Positions 14,884 through 22,551 of a stretch of DNA of 28,830 nucleotides are shown in pieces. Source of the stretch: an uncultured Verrucomicrobiales bacterium (lineage in GTDB: Bacteria; Verrucomicrobiota; Verrucomicrobiia; Verrucomicrobiales; Akkermansiaceae). The notes beneath the pieces are model-generated. The model was not told the DNA's origin, searched no databases, and worked only from the letters and a program-made list of their open reading frames with translations. The stretch is from positions 1-28,830 of the forward strand of contig CALBJX010000053.1 in the NCBI GenBank assembly GCA_937893015.1. Reading direction: 5' to 3'. The position numbers were made by a program, and so were the translations under genes. Each line of letters begins with the position of its first letter. The first letter of the stretch is position 1.

Positions 14884-17229
14884 ATGGAGATTGTCATCAA
14901 TCCCCCGCAGGAACGCTGGGCGGAGCTGATTGTGCGCCCTGTGTTCGATGTCTCGACCCTCTTCGGTGTCGTGCGCCCCATTCTGGAGGCCGTGCGCGAG
15001 CGCGGTGACGCGGCGTTGAAGGAGTACGAGCTGCGCTTTGACCGCGTGGAGCTCGATGACCTGCGCGTGAGCGCGGCGGAAATCGCCGCCGCCAAGGAGA
15101 AGGTGCCCGCCGAGCTGCAAGCCGCCATTCGCCTGGCCCACGCCAACATCGAGCGTTTCCACGCCGCCCAGAAGTTCGCCCCCGTGCAGGTGACGACCGC
15201 CGCGGGTGTGAGCTGCGAGCAGCGTGCGCTGCCGATTTCCCGCGTGGGTCTGTATGTTCCCGGCGGTTCCGCGCCGCTCTTTTCCACTGTGCTGATGCTC
15301 GGCGTGCCTGCGAAGCTCGCGGGTTGCGGCGAGATCGTGCTCTGCACCCCGCCCGCCAAGGACGGCTCGGTCAACCCCGCCATCCTGTTTGCGGCGGAGC
15401 TGTGCGGCATCACCCGCGTGTATCGCGTGGGCGGTGCGCAGGCGATTGCCGCCATGGCCTGCGGCACGGAGAGCGTGCCCCGCGTGGACAAGATTTTCGG
15501 GCCCGGCAACCAATATGTCATGGCCGCCAAGCAGCTGGCCTCCCTCAACGGCGTGGCGATTGACATGCCCGCGGGCCCCAGCGAGGTGGAGGTCTATGCC
15601 GACGATACCTGCCGCCCCGCCTTCGTGGCGGCGGATTTGCTGAGCCAAGCCGAGCACGGCCCCGACAGCCAAGCCGTGCTGGTGACGACCAGCCCCGCCG
15701 TGGCGGAAGCCGTGGCCGCGGAGACCGCCCGCCAATTGGAGGCCCTGCCGCGCCGCGAGACCGCCGCCAAGTCCTTGGCGAACAGCCGCATCATCGTGCT
15801 GGAGGACGAGGCGCAGGCCATGGCCTTCACGAATGCCTACGCGCCCGAGCACCTCATCCTCGCGTCCGATCGCCATGCCGCGCTCGCCGCGCAGGTGCAG
15901 GCGGCGGGTTCCGTGTTCTGCGGGCACTACTCCTGCGAGAGCGCGGGCGACTACGCCAGCGGCACCAACCACACGCTGCCCACCCTCGGCTATGCGCGCT
16001 CCTACAGCGGGCTGTGTCTGGACAGCTTCATGCGCAAGATGACCTTCCAGGAGCTCACGCCGCAGGGCGTTCGTTCCATCGGCCCCGCCGTGGAGGCCAT
16101 GGCCGCCGCCGAGCAGCTGGATGCCCACCGCAACGCCATGACCCTGCGCGTGCAGGAGGTGGCGGCGATGCCCGCCACCCCGCTCACGGCGGAGCAGGAA
16201 ATCGACGCGTTGGTGCGCCCGAACATCCGCGCGCTCGCGCCCTACAGCTCCGCGCGCGATGAGTACGCGGGGGCGGAGGCTCACGTCTTCCTCGATGCGA
16301 ACGAAAGCCCCTACAACGCGCCCTTCAACCGCTATCCCGACCCGCTCCAGCGCGAGCTCAAAGAAAAGATAGCCGAAGTCAAGGGTGTTGCTGCCGACCA
16401 AATCTTCCTCGGCAACGGCAGTGATGAGGCTATCGACCTCATCTTCCGCATCTTCTGCACGCCCGGGCGGGACAACGTGGTCGCCCCCGAGCCGACCTAC
16501 GGTATGTACGCCGTCTGCGCGGATGTGAACGATGTGGAGTACCGCACCATCCCGCTGACGGCATCGTATGGGTTCTCCGCAGACTCCCTGCTGGCCGCCA
16601 CGGACGCGAACACGAAGGCGATTTTCCTGTGCAGCCCGAACAACCCCACGGGCAACCTGCTGCCTGCGGAGGAAATCCGCAAGGTGTTGGACGGCTTCGG
16701 AGGCATCGTGGTGGTGGATGAAGCCTACGGCGATTTCGCGCCCGAGGCCTCCTGCCGCCCGCTGCTGGCGCAATACCCGCGCCTCATCGTGCTCTCCACC
16801 TTCTCGAAGGCCTGGGCGAGCGCGGGCATCCGTCTCGGCATGGCCTTCGCCCACCCCGCGGTGATTGCCTACTTCAACAAGGTGAAATACCCCTACAACG
16901 TCAACGTGCTCACGCAGCGTCAGGCTATGGACACGCTCGCGCGGCAGGGGGAGATTGAGGCATGGGTGCAAACCACACTGGCCGAGCGCACTCGCGTGAT
17001 GGCCGCCTTCGCCGAGCTGCCGCTCTGCGAGCAGGTGTTCCCGAGCGATGCGAACTTCTTCCTCGCCCGCGTCACCCGCGCCACGGCGGTGTACAATCAG
17101 CTGGTGGGGCAGGGCATCATCGTCCGCAATCGCAGTCGCATTGCCCTCTGCCGAGACTGCCTCCGCATCACCATCGGCACGCCCGAGGAAAACGACGAAC
17201 TGCTCTCCGCTCTGCGTCTCCTTTCCTGA
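14884..17229 (+). CDS. hisDC: Fused histidinol dehydrogenase / histidinol-phosphate aminotransferase
   Basis: A 781-aa fusion of two histidine enzymes. Residues 1 to about 432 are HisD, the NAD-dependent zinc enzyme oxidising histidinol to histidine. Zinc ligands align as Q255, H258, D356 and H415, and catalytic E322-H323 lie in YAPEHLIL. FGPGNQYVMAAKQ and DMPAGPSEVEVYAD are signature blocks. Residues about 440-781 are HisC, the PLP-dependent aminotransferase making histidinol phosphate: FLDANESPYN, YPDPLQ, GNGSDEAIDL, SPNNPTG, VDEAY and the PLP lysine K642 in STFSKAWASAGIRLG. Both halves look complete with no stop or frameshift, and a short Ala/Glu-rich linker joins them. The order D-C matches adjacent separate genes in Bacteroidota. 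The catalysed steps are not consecutive, since HisB phosphatase acts between them. Confidence 0.95.
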   Translation: MEIVINPPQERWAELIVRPVFDVSTLFGVVRPILEAVRERGDAALKEYELRFDRVELDDLRVSAAEIAAAKEKVPAELQAAIRLAHANIERFHAAQKFAPVQVTTAAGVSCEQRALPISRVGLYVPGGSAPLFSTVLMLGVPAKLAGCGEIVLCTPPAKDGSVNPAILFAAELCGITRVYRVGGAQAIAAMACGTESVPRVDKIFGPGNQYVMAAKQLASLNGVAIDMPAGPSEVEVYADDTCRPAFVAADLLSQAEHGPDSQAVLVTTSPAVAEAVAAETARQLEALPRRETAAKSLANSRIIVLEDEAQAMAFTNAYAPEHLILASDRHAALAAQVQAAGSVFCGHYSCESAGDYASGTNHTLPTLGYARSYSGLCLDSFMRKMTFQELTPQGVRSIGPAVEAMAAAEQLDAHRNAMTLRVQEVAAMPATPLTAEQEIDALVRPNIRALAPYSSARDEYAGAEAHVFLDANESPYNAPFNRYPDPLQRELKEKIAEVKGVAADQIFLGNGSDEAIDLIFRIFCTPGRDNVVAPEPTYGMYAVCADVNDVEYRTIPLTASYGFSADSLLAATDANTKAIFLCSPNNPTGNLLPAEEIRKVLDGFGGIVVVDEAYGDFAPEASCRPLLAQYPRLIVLSTFSKAWASAGIRLGMAFAHPAVIAYFNKVKYPYNVNVLTQRQAMDTLARQGEIEAWVQTTLAERTRVMAAFAELPLCEQVFPSDANFFLARVTRATAVYNQLVGQGIIVRNRSRIALCRDCLRITIGTPEENDELLSALRLLS

Positions 17230-17236
17230 ATCCCCC

Positions 17237-17285
17237 TGCGGCGAAGCCGCACGAACTTAAAAATCGTACATCGTAAATCGTACAT
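17237..17285. repeat. Half heptamer-palindrome element between hisDC and hisB
   Basis: The perfect palindrome TGCGGC-GAA-GCCGCA (17237-17251) is followed by ACGAACTTAA and three 7-bp units (AAATCGT, ACATCGT, AAATCGT, then ACAT) that end directly against the hisB ATG at 17286. Only the right half of the full element is present. It occupies nearly all of the 56-nt intercistronic spacer inside the his operon. Confidence 0.75.
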
Positions 17286-18350
17286 ATGAAAAGGGCCCTT
17301 TTCATCGACCGCGACGGCACCATCGTCCGCGAGCCCGCCGACGAGCAGGTGGATGCTTGGGAAAAGCTCTCCTTCCTGCCGGGGGTGATGCACGCCCTGC
17401 GCACCATCCGCGAGCTCACGGGCTATGAGTTCATCATGGTGACGAATCAGGACGGACTCGGCACCCCCGCCAACCCCGCCGAGAAGTTTTGGCCGATTCA
17501 CAACTTTATCATGGACACCCTCGCGGGGGAAGGCATCACCTTTGATGCCGTCCACATCGACGAGCATTTCCCGCAGGATAACCACCCCAACCGCAAGCCC
17601 GGCATCGGCATGCTTACGGACTATCTGGACGGCTCCTATGACATGGCGAACTGCTATGTCATCGGCGACCGCGACACGGATGTGCAGCTCGCCGCCAACC
17701 TCGGCTGCAAGGCGCTGAAAATCGGCGGGGAGATGACATGGGAGAAAATTTTGGAGATTCTCGTGGCGGGCGAACGCCGCGCGGAATGCCGCCGCACCAC
17801 GCGCGAGACGGATATCGCCATCGCCGTGGATCTCGACCGCCCCGGTCTCTGCGAGATTGCCACGGGCTTGCCCTTCTTCGACCACATGCTCGCCCAAATC
17901 GCCCACCACGGCGGCATGGGGCTGCGCGTGCAGGTGAAGGGCGACCTCGAGGTGGACGCGCATCACACGGTGGAGGACACCGCCCTTGCTCTCGGCGACT
18001 GCCTGCGCCGCGCGCTGGGCGACAAGCTCGGCATCAGCCGCTACGGCTACTGCCTCCCCATGGACGACTGTCTCTGCCGCGTCGCCCTCGACTTCGGCGG
18101 ACGTCCCTGGCTGCAATGGGATGTCTCCTTCCGCGCGGAAATGACAGGCTCCGTCCCCACCGAGATGTGGGAGCATTTCTTCAAGAGCCTTTCCGATGCC
18201 GCGCTCATGAACCTCTCCGTCTCCGCCCGCGGCCGCAACGCCCACCACAAAATCGAAGGTATCTTCAAAGCCTTCGCACGCGCCCTCCGCGTTGCCGTGC
18301 AACGCGACGTGCGCCACCTCGTGCTCCCGAGCAGCAAAGGAACGCTTTGA
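17286..18350 (+). CDS. hisB: Bifunctional histidinol-phosphatase / imidazoleglycerol-phosphate dehydratase
   Basis: A 354-aa bifunctional HisB. Residues 1 to about 160 are the HAD phosphatase (FIDRDGT with D8 and D10, MVTNQDGLGT, RKPGIGML, VIGDRDTDVQLA). Residues about 165-354 are the Mn-dependent dehydratase with its metal-binding repeats FFDHMLAQIAHHGG and DAHHTVEDTALALG and the late block GRNAHHKIEGIFKAFARAL. In E. coli the phosphatase binds Zn through C-x-H-x5-C-x-C. Here the matching stretch is IDEHFPQDNHPNRKP, so three of the four positions are not Cys. From memory this loop variant is usual in Bacteroidota HisB. The ATG is flush with a heptamer run and there is no Shine-Dalgarno. It is last in the operon. 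Confidence 0.95.
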   Translation: MKRALFIDRDGTIVREPADEQVDAWEKLSFLPGVMHALRTIRELTGYEFIMVTNQDGLGTPANPAEKFWPIHNFIMDTLAGEGITFDAVHIDEHFPQDNHPNRKPGIGMLTDYLDGSYDMANCYVIGDRDTDVQLAANLGCKALKIGGEMTWEKILEILVAGERRAECRRTTRETDIAIAVDLDRPGLCEIATGLPFFDHMLAQIAHHGGMGLRVQVKGDLEVDAHHTVEDTALALGDCLRRALGDKLGISRYGYCLPMDDCLCRVALDFGGRPWLQWDVSFRAEMTGSVPTEMWEHFFKSLSDAALMNLSVSARGRNAHHKIEGIFKAFARALRVAVQRDVRHLVLPSSKGTL

Positions 18351-18351
18351 G

Positions 18352-18410
18352 AATTACAATTTACAATTTACAAATTACAAATTGGAAAATTTGCGCGCCG
18401 GAGGCGCGGG
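18352..18410. repeat. Half heptamer-palindrome element after hisB (TTACAAA type)
   Basis: Four 7-bp units (AATTACA, ATTTACA, ATTTACA, AATTACA) start 2 nt after the hisB stop. They are followed by AATTGGAAAATTTG and the palindrome CGCGCC-GGA-GGCGCG (18394-18408). The heptamers are the reverse complement of those at 1489-1521, showing that the module occurs in both orientations relative to genes. Confidence 0.75.
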
Positions 18411-18418
18411 AATCGGAG

Positions 18419-18450
18419 AACTCGGTCTGACGCTTGCGTCAGACCGAGTT
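18419..18450. terminator. Bidirectional terminator between hisB and lipoprotein gene
   Basis: AACTCGGTCTGACG (18419-18432) and CGTCAGACCGAGTT (18437-18450) form a perfect 14-bp stem with loop CTTG. A/T-rich tails are short on both sides. It serves the convergent his operon and lipoprotein gene. Confidence 0.8.
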
Positions 18451-18458
18451 TCTGCTGT

Positions 18459-19349
18459 TCAGGATTCGGGGGCGGCGGGGAGGGTGATGTCAGGGAGTTT
18501 CGCCTCCGGCAGCGCGGGGGTGGGGACGACTTTGTTCACCACATCGGCGGGGTTGGGGACGACCTTGCTTACCACGTCGGCGGGTTTGGGGATTTTCGGC
18601 AGGGAGGTGGGAATGAGGGAGGTCGGGAAGGTGCCTGTCGCCAGATAGGCACTCAGCTCCTTGGCCCATTTGTCGATGGTTTTGCGCTGGTAGCCGTAGG
18701 GGATGAGCAGGGTGGGATCCACGGGCGCGGCGGCGGAAATCAAGCCGTCGGTGATGCCTTGCTCCTTGCCGCCGTATTCAAAGTCCGCCAGTTCGGCCAG
18801 CAAAGTGCCGTCGGGCGCACTGATCTTGGCCGCCATGCAGACGGAGCCTTTGTCGGCATCGTTGGTGACGAGCCCGTCCGTCAGCATCCCGCCCGCCACC
18901 ATTTTGCCCGCTCCCTGGGCGAGCAGCAGCTTGGCGGTGTTTGCATCCTCCGCCCGCAGCAGCGCCACCTCCAGCACATCGGCATCCTCGGCAGTGGCGG
19001 ACACCAGCCGCAGTTTGGGATTGCGGCGCAGCTCCTTCCGCAGCGTGCGGCCCATGTAGCTCCGCAGCTTGGCGAGCTTTTTCTTTTCGGATTTGTCCAA
19101 CTGCTCCTCGCCTTGGAAATAGTCATCGTTGAGCTTCAGGCACACGCGGCGGCGCTCGGCCGCGGGCTCGTTCGGCTTCGTTTCGTCCTCCCAATGGGAG
19201 AGGAACGGCGCGTCTTCCTTGCTGTTCTTCTTCAAATGCGTGGTGAAAGGCGTGGCGGGAATCTGCTCAAACTCCGACGGCGCCGCGCAGGACACCAGCA
19301 ACACCGCCGCCATCGCCGCGGCACCCAACAAGGAGAGATTCGATTTCAT
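18459..19349 (-). CDS. Lipoprotein, possibly DUF3313-like
   Basis: A 296-aa exported lipoprotein. The signal peptide MKSNLSLLGAAAMAAVLLVSC ends in a lipobox (LLVSC) with lipidation expected on that Cys. The central region has a lysine-rich helix (DKSEKKKLAKLRSYM), then DADVLEVALLRAEDA and MAAKISAPDGTLLAELADFEYG, a pattern seen in DUF3313-type lipoproteins, where an alpha/beta domain with a tail on substrate-like loops sits in the periplasm. That family match is tentative. The C-terminal 50 residues are a Pro-rich tail with the repeat KPADVVSKVVPNPADVVNKVVP. The start at 19349 is chosen because the longer frame lacks a signal peptide and lies across the promoter. The promoter is leaderless-type (19357-19385). 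It converges on hisB. Confidence 0.75.
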   Translation of the reverse strand: MKSNLSLLGAAAMAAVLLVSCAAPSEFEQIPATPFTTHLKKNSKEDAPFLSHWEDETKPNEPAAERRRVCLKLNDDYFQGEEQLDKSEKKKLAKLRSYMGRTLRKELRRNPKLRLVSATAEDADVLEVALLRAEDANTAKLLLAQGAGKMVAGGMLTDGLVTNDADKGSVCMAAKISAPDGTLLAELADFEYGGKEQGITDGLISAAAPVDPTLLIPYGYQRKTIDKWAKELSAYLATGTFPTSLIPTSLPKIPKPADVVSKVVPNPADVVNKVVPTPALPEAKLPDITLPAAPES

Positions 19350-19356
19350 GCCCCCT

Positions 19357-19385
19357 ATGGTACCACCATCCCCCTCCCCGCGCAA
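19357..19385 (-). promoter_or_regulatory. Promoter of lipoprotein gene, leaderless geometry
   Basis: On the minus strand TTGCGC (19380-19385), a 17-bp spacer and TACCAT (19357-19362). The -10 ends 7 nt before the ATG at 19349. Confidence 0.5.
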
Positions 19386-19431
19386 CCGCTATTTCACCTC
19401 CTCGCCGCAAACGAGGAATGCATCGCAGTAG

Positions 19432-19563
19432 ATGATTCCCTGCAGTCCCCGCCTCTTGGGCGAGGTCGAACGCGGCAAGCGCAACGTCAGCTTGTCCGTC
19501 GTCCTGAAACTCTGCGCCGCCCTCGGTATCGACCTATACGCCGAAGGCCGCGGCGGGGAATAA
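19432..19563 (+). pseudogene. C-terminal fragment of an XRE/HipB-type regulator
   Basis: The frame encodes LLGEVERGKRNVSLSVVLKLC followed by AALGIDLYAEGRGGE and a stop. This matches the recognition helix and C-terminal end of small helix-turn-helix XRE regulators, whose usual form is (F/L)L(S/G)E(V/L)ERGK with leucine-rich helix after. The N-terminal two helices are missing: only MIPCSPR precedes it after an in-frame stop. No HipA-like partner is seen, and 19564-19686 shows nothing recognisable. It is probably the remnant of a regulator lost when the adjacent restriction gene arrived, although a degenerate R-M controller is possible. Confidence 0.6.
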
Positions 19564-19686
19564 CCCACCGCTCCCTCCTCCCCGAGCTGAAAAGGACGCA
19601 TCCTCGCCTGCACCCTCCACCTCACGCGCGAGCTGTAAGCCTTGCCGACGCGACTGCATTGTTGGATGTCGGAAACGTCTTCTCGC

Positions 19687-19716
19687 TTGCAGGGTGCGCG
19701 GGGAATATGGTAGAAT
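19687..19716 (+). promoter_or_regulatory. Promoter of Type IIL R-M gene
   Basis: TTGCAG (19687-19692), an 18-bp spacer and TAGAAT (19711-19716). The predicted leader is about 30 nt before the ATG at 19753. Confidence 0.5.
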
Positions 19717-19752
19717 GGCGAACAGGGACGAGCAACGCCCCCGATACGCACG

Positions 19753-22551
19753 ATGGCAACACTATCCATGAATCAGGCCGCAATCCGCAAGGCAAAGACA
19801 GCGGCAAAAGAGTTCGCAAAAAAGTGGTTGGCTCGCCCCGGTGATGAAAAGCAGGAGTGCGCCGCCTTTTGGCTGGAGCTGCTGCGGACGGTCTACGGCG
19901 TGCATAACCCGGAGGACATCGTGCTGTTTGAAGACCGCGTGAAGGTGGACCACACGCGCTTCATCGATGCCCGCATCCCCTCCACCCGCGTGATGATCGA
20001 GCAGAAAAGCGCGGATGTTGACTTGTCCACTCCGCAGAAACAGTCAGGCGGTGCCATGCTCACGCCCTACGAACAGGCGAAACGCTACGCCGACAGCCTT
20101 TCCTTCGATGACCGCGCCCGCTGGATTGTCACCTGCAACTTCAGGGAGTTTCGCGTGCACGACCTCAACCGCAAGAATCCCGCGGAGCCCGTGAGCATCA
20201 TCGCCTTGGCGGAGCTGCCCACCTTCTACCACCGCCTGTTCTTCCTCACGGACACGCAGAGCGAGCGCGTGGAGAAAGAAAAAGAGGTCTCGATGAAGGC
20301 GGGCGAGCTCATCAGCCGCGTGTACAACGCCATGCTCGCGCGCTACAAGAACCCGAACGACGCGGACACCCTGCGCCACCTCAACAAGTTCTGCGTGCGT
20401 CTCGTGTTCTGTCTCTATGCGGAGGACGCGGAGATTTTCGCCAAAGACCAGTTCCTTAACTACCTGAGCAACAGCAACCCGCGCGAAGTGCGCGAACGCA
20501 TCAAAAAACTCTTCCTCGCCCTCAACCAACGCAAAGAAGAACGCGACCAGTACGACGAGGAGCTGCTGGCCTTCCCCTATGTGAACGGCGGACTCTTCGC
20601 GGAGCCGGATATGGAAATCCCGCTCTTCGATGCGGAAATGGTGCAGCTCATCCTCGATGAAGCCAGCGCGGGCTTCGACTGGAGCGACATTTCCCCGACC
20701 ATCTTCGGCGGCTTGTTCGAGAGCACCCTTAACCCCGAAACCCGCCGCAGCGGCGGCATGCACTACACCAGCATCGAGAATATCCACAAGGTCATCGACC
20801 CTCTGTTCCTCGATGCGCTGAAAGAGGAGCTGGATGCCATCCTCAACAAGCAGCAGAGCGCCGCCAAGCGCAAGGAAAATCTCCTGCGCTTCCAAGACAA
20901 ACTCGCCCATCTGACCTTCCTTGACCCCGCTTGCGGCAGCGGCAATTTCTTGACGGAGACCTACATCTGCCTTCGCCGTTTGGAAAACGAAGCTCTCCGC
21001 GCCATGAGCAACGGGCAGGGCGAATTCGGCGGCGAGTTCAGTAAAGTGCGCGTCTCCATTCAACAGTTCCATGGCATTGAAATTAACGATTTCGCCGTCT
21101 CTGTCGCCAAGACCGCCATGTGGATTGCTTCCGCCCAAACATGGCGCGAAACGCAGGAATTCTCCACCCAAGAGCTCGGCGACTTCCTCCCCCTCGAAAC
21201 CTACGACAACATCCGCGAAGGCAACGCCCTTCGCCTCGACTGGCTCGAACCCCTCCCCAACCGCCACGTGGACTACATCATGGGCAACCCGCCGTTCAGC
21301 GGTGCTCGCTACATGAGCAAGGAGCAGAAAGCCGACCTCATGAACGTGTTTGATGGGTGCAAAAATGCAGGCGATTTGGATTTTGTCACGGCTTGGTTCA
21401 TGCGTGCAGCAGAACTCATGCGTGGGACGACCACAAAAACGGCGTTTGTGGCGACGAATTCTATTTCTCAGGGGCAGCAGGTTGCTATTCTGTGGCCCCC
21501 GCTCGTTCAGATGGGGTGCCACATTGATTATGCTTATCGCACCTTCAAATGGTCAAATGAAGCAAAGAATACCGCAGCCGTGCATTGTGTGATTGTGGGC
21601 TTCTCCTGCGGCGGCGAGTCCCCGAGCAAGATGCTGAGTGCCGAGAACGGCGAAACAGCATGGGTGCAGCATATCAACGGCTATTTGGTGGATGCTCCCG
21701 ATGTGTTTATCGACAATCGCACGCATCCCCTATGCTCCGTTCCCGAAATGGGAATCGGCAACAAGCCGATTGACGGCGGCAATTACCTGTTTACGGAAGA
21801 AGAAAAAGCGACCTTCTTACAGCGTGAGCCACAAGCTGCTCCGTATTTCCATCCGTGGATGGGAGCAGAGGAACTTATTAACGGCAAAGTGCGCTATTGC
21901 CTGTGGCTGGGTGATTGTTCTCCCGCTGTGCTTCGACAAATGCCCGAGTGCGTGAAGCGAGTCGAAGCGGTGCGGAAACTTCGAGCTGAGAGTAAGAGCG
22001 CTCCGACCCGTTCCATTGCCGATAAGCCGCGCCGTTTCCATGTGGAAAATATGCCGTCTGGAACATATATTGCCGTGCCGGAAGTTTCATCAGAACGCCG
22101 TCAATACATTCCTATGGGCTTTCTAACGCCGGATGTCCTGTGCAGTAATCTGCTGCGTCTCATCCCGGATGCTTCTCTGTACCACTTCGGCATTCTGACA
22201 TCGACCATGCACATGGCATGGATGAGAGCCGTGGCAGGGAGATTGAAGAGCGATTACCGCTACTCCAATAAATTGGTATACAACAATTTCCCGTGGCCGA
22301 CACCTACGGCTCAGCAAGAGCAAGAGATTGCTGCTTTGGCACAGGCTGTGTTGGATGCTCGCGCTCTCTTCCCTGATTGTACGCTTGCTGACCTCTACGA
22401 TCCGCTCTCTATGCCGGATGAGCTTCGCGCTGCCCACCGCAAATTAGATGTTGCTGTGGATAAAGCCTATGGGCGCAAGTTCAAAGACGATTCCGACCGC
22501 GTGGCGTTTTTGTTTGAGGAGTATAAAAAACTGAGTTCAAGAGTTCATTAA
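19753..22551 (+). CDS. MmeI-like Type IIL restriction-modification enzyme
   Basis: A 932-aa single-chain enzyme with endonuclease, helical connector, adenine methyltransferase and target-recognition regions, the MmeI layout and length. The N-terminal nuclease has D72 in FIDAR and E83-Q-K85 in VMIEQKS, a PD-(D/E)xK active site. Methyltransferase motif I is LDPACGSGNF (from D391) and motif IV is NPPF (512-515). The region beyond about 600 would contain the recognition domain, ending with a helical tail (YGRKFKDDSDRVAFLFEEY). Family members methylate one strand and cut about 20 bp away when the site is unmodified. Codon use changes sharply near 21340: the 5' part is GC-rich like the chromosome and the 3' part is much more mixed, suggesting recombination. 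The stop overlaps the Avs-like gene stop by 4 nt. Specificity cannot be read from the sequence. Confidence 0.88.
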   Translation: MATLSMNQAAIRKAKTAAKEFAKKWLARPGDEKQECAAFWLELLRTVYGVHNPEDIVLFEDRVKVDHTRFIDARIPSTRVMIEQKSADVDLSTPQKQSGGAMLTPYEQAKRYADSLSFDDRARWIVTCNFREFRVHDLNRKNPAEPVSIIALAELPTFYHRLFFLTDTQSERVEKEKEVSMKAGELISRVYNAMLARYKNPNDADTLRHLNKFCVRLVFCLYAEDAEIFAKDQFLNYLSNSNPREVRERIKKLFLALNQRKEERDQYDEELLAFPYVNGGLFAEPDMEIPLFDAEMVQLILDEASAGFDWSDISPTIFGGLFESTLNPETRRSGGMHYTSIENIHKVIDPLFLDALKEELDAILNKQQSAAKRKENLLRFQDKLAHLTFLDPACGSGNFLTETYICLRRLENEALRAMSNGQGEFGGEFSKVRVSIQQFHGIEINDFAVSVAKTAMWIASAQTWRETQEFSTQELGDFLPLETYDNIREGNALRLDWLEPLPNRHVDYIMGNPPFSGARYMSKEQKADLMNVFDGCKNAGDLDFVTAWFMRAAELMRGTTTKTAFVATNSISQGQQVAILWPPLVQMGCHIDYAYRTFKWSNEAKNTAAVHCVIVGFSCGGESPSKMLSAENGETAWVQHINGYLVDAPDVFIDNRTHPLCSVPEMGIGNKPIDGGNYLFTEEEKATFLQREPQAAPYFHPWMGAEELINGKVRYCLWLGDCSPAVLRQMPECVKRVEAVRKLRAESKSAPTRSIADKPRRFHVENMPSGTYIAVPEVSSERRQYIPMGFLTPDVLCSNLLRLIPDASLYHFGILTSTMHMAWMRAVAGRLKSDYRYSNKLVYNNFPWPTPTAQQEQEIAALAQAVLDARALFPDCTLADLYDPLSMPDELRAAHRKLDVAVDKAYGRKFKDDSDRVAFLFEEYKKLSSRVH

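Noticed and set aside
17550..17600. Loss of HisB phosphatase activity because Zn-binding cysteines are absent
   Set aside because: HAD catalytic motifs are all intact, and the same loop type is, to my recollection, usual in Bacteroidota HisB.
19753..22551. BREX PglX or a stand-alone orphan methyltransferase
   Set aside because: The N-terminus has a D-x10-E-x-K nuclease site and the length matches MmeI; no other BREX genes are nearby.
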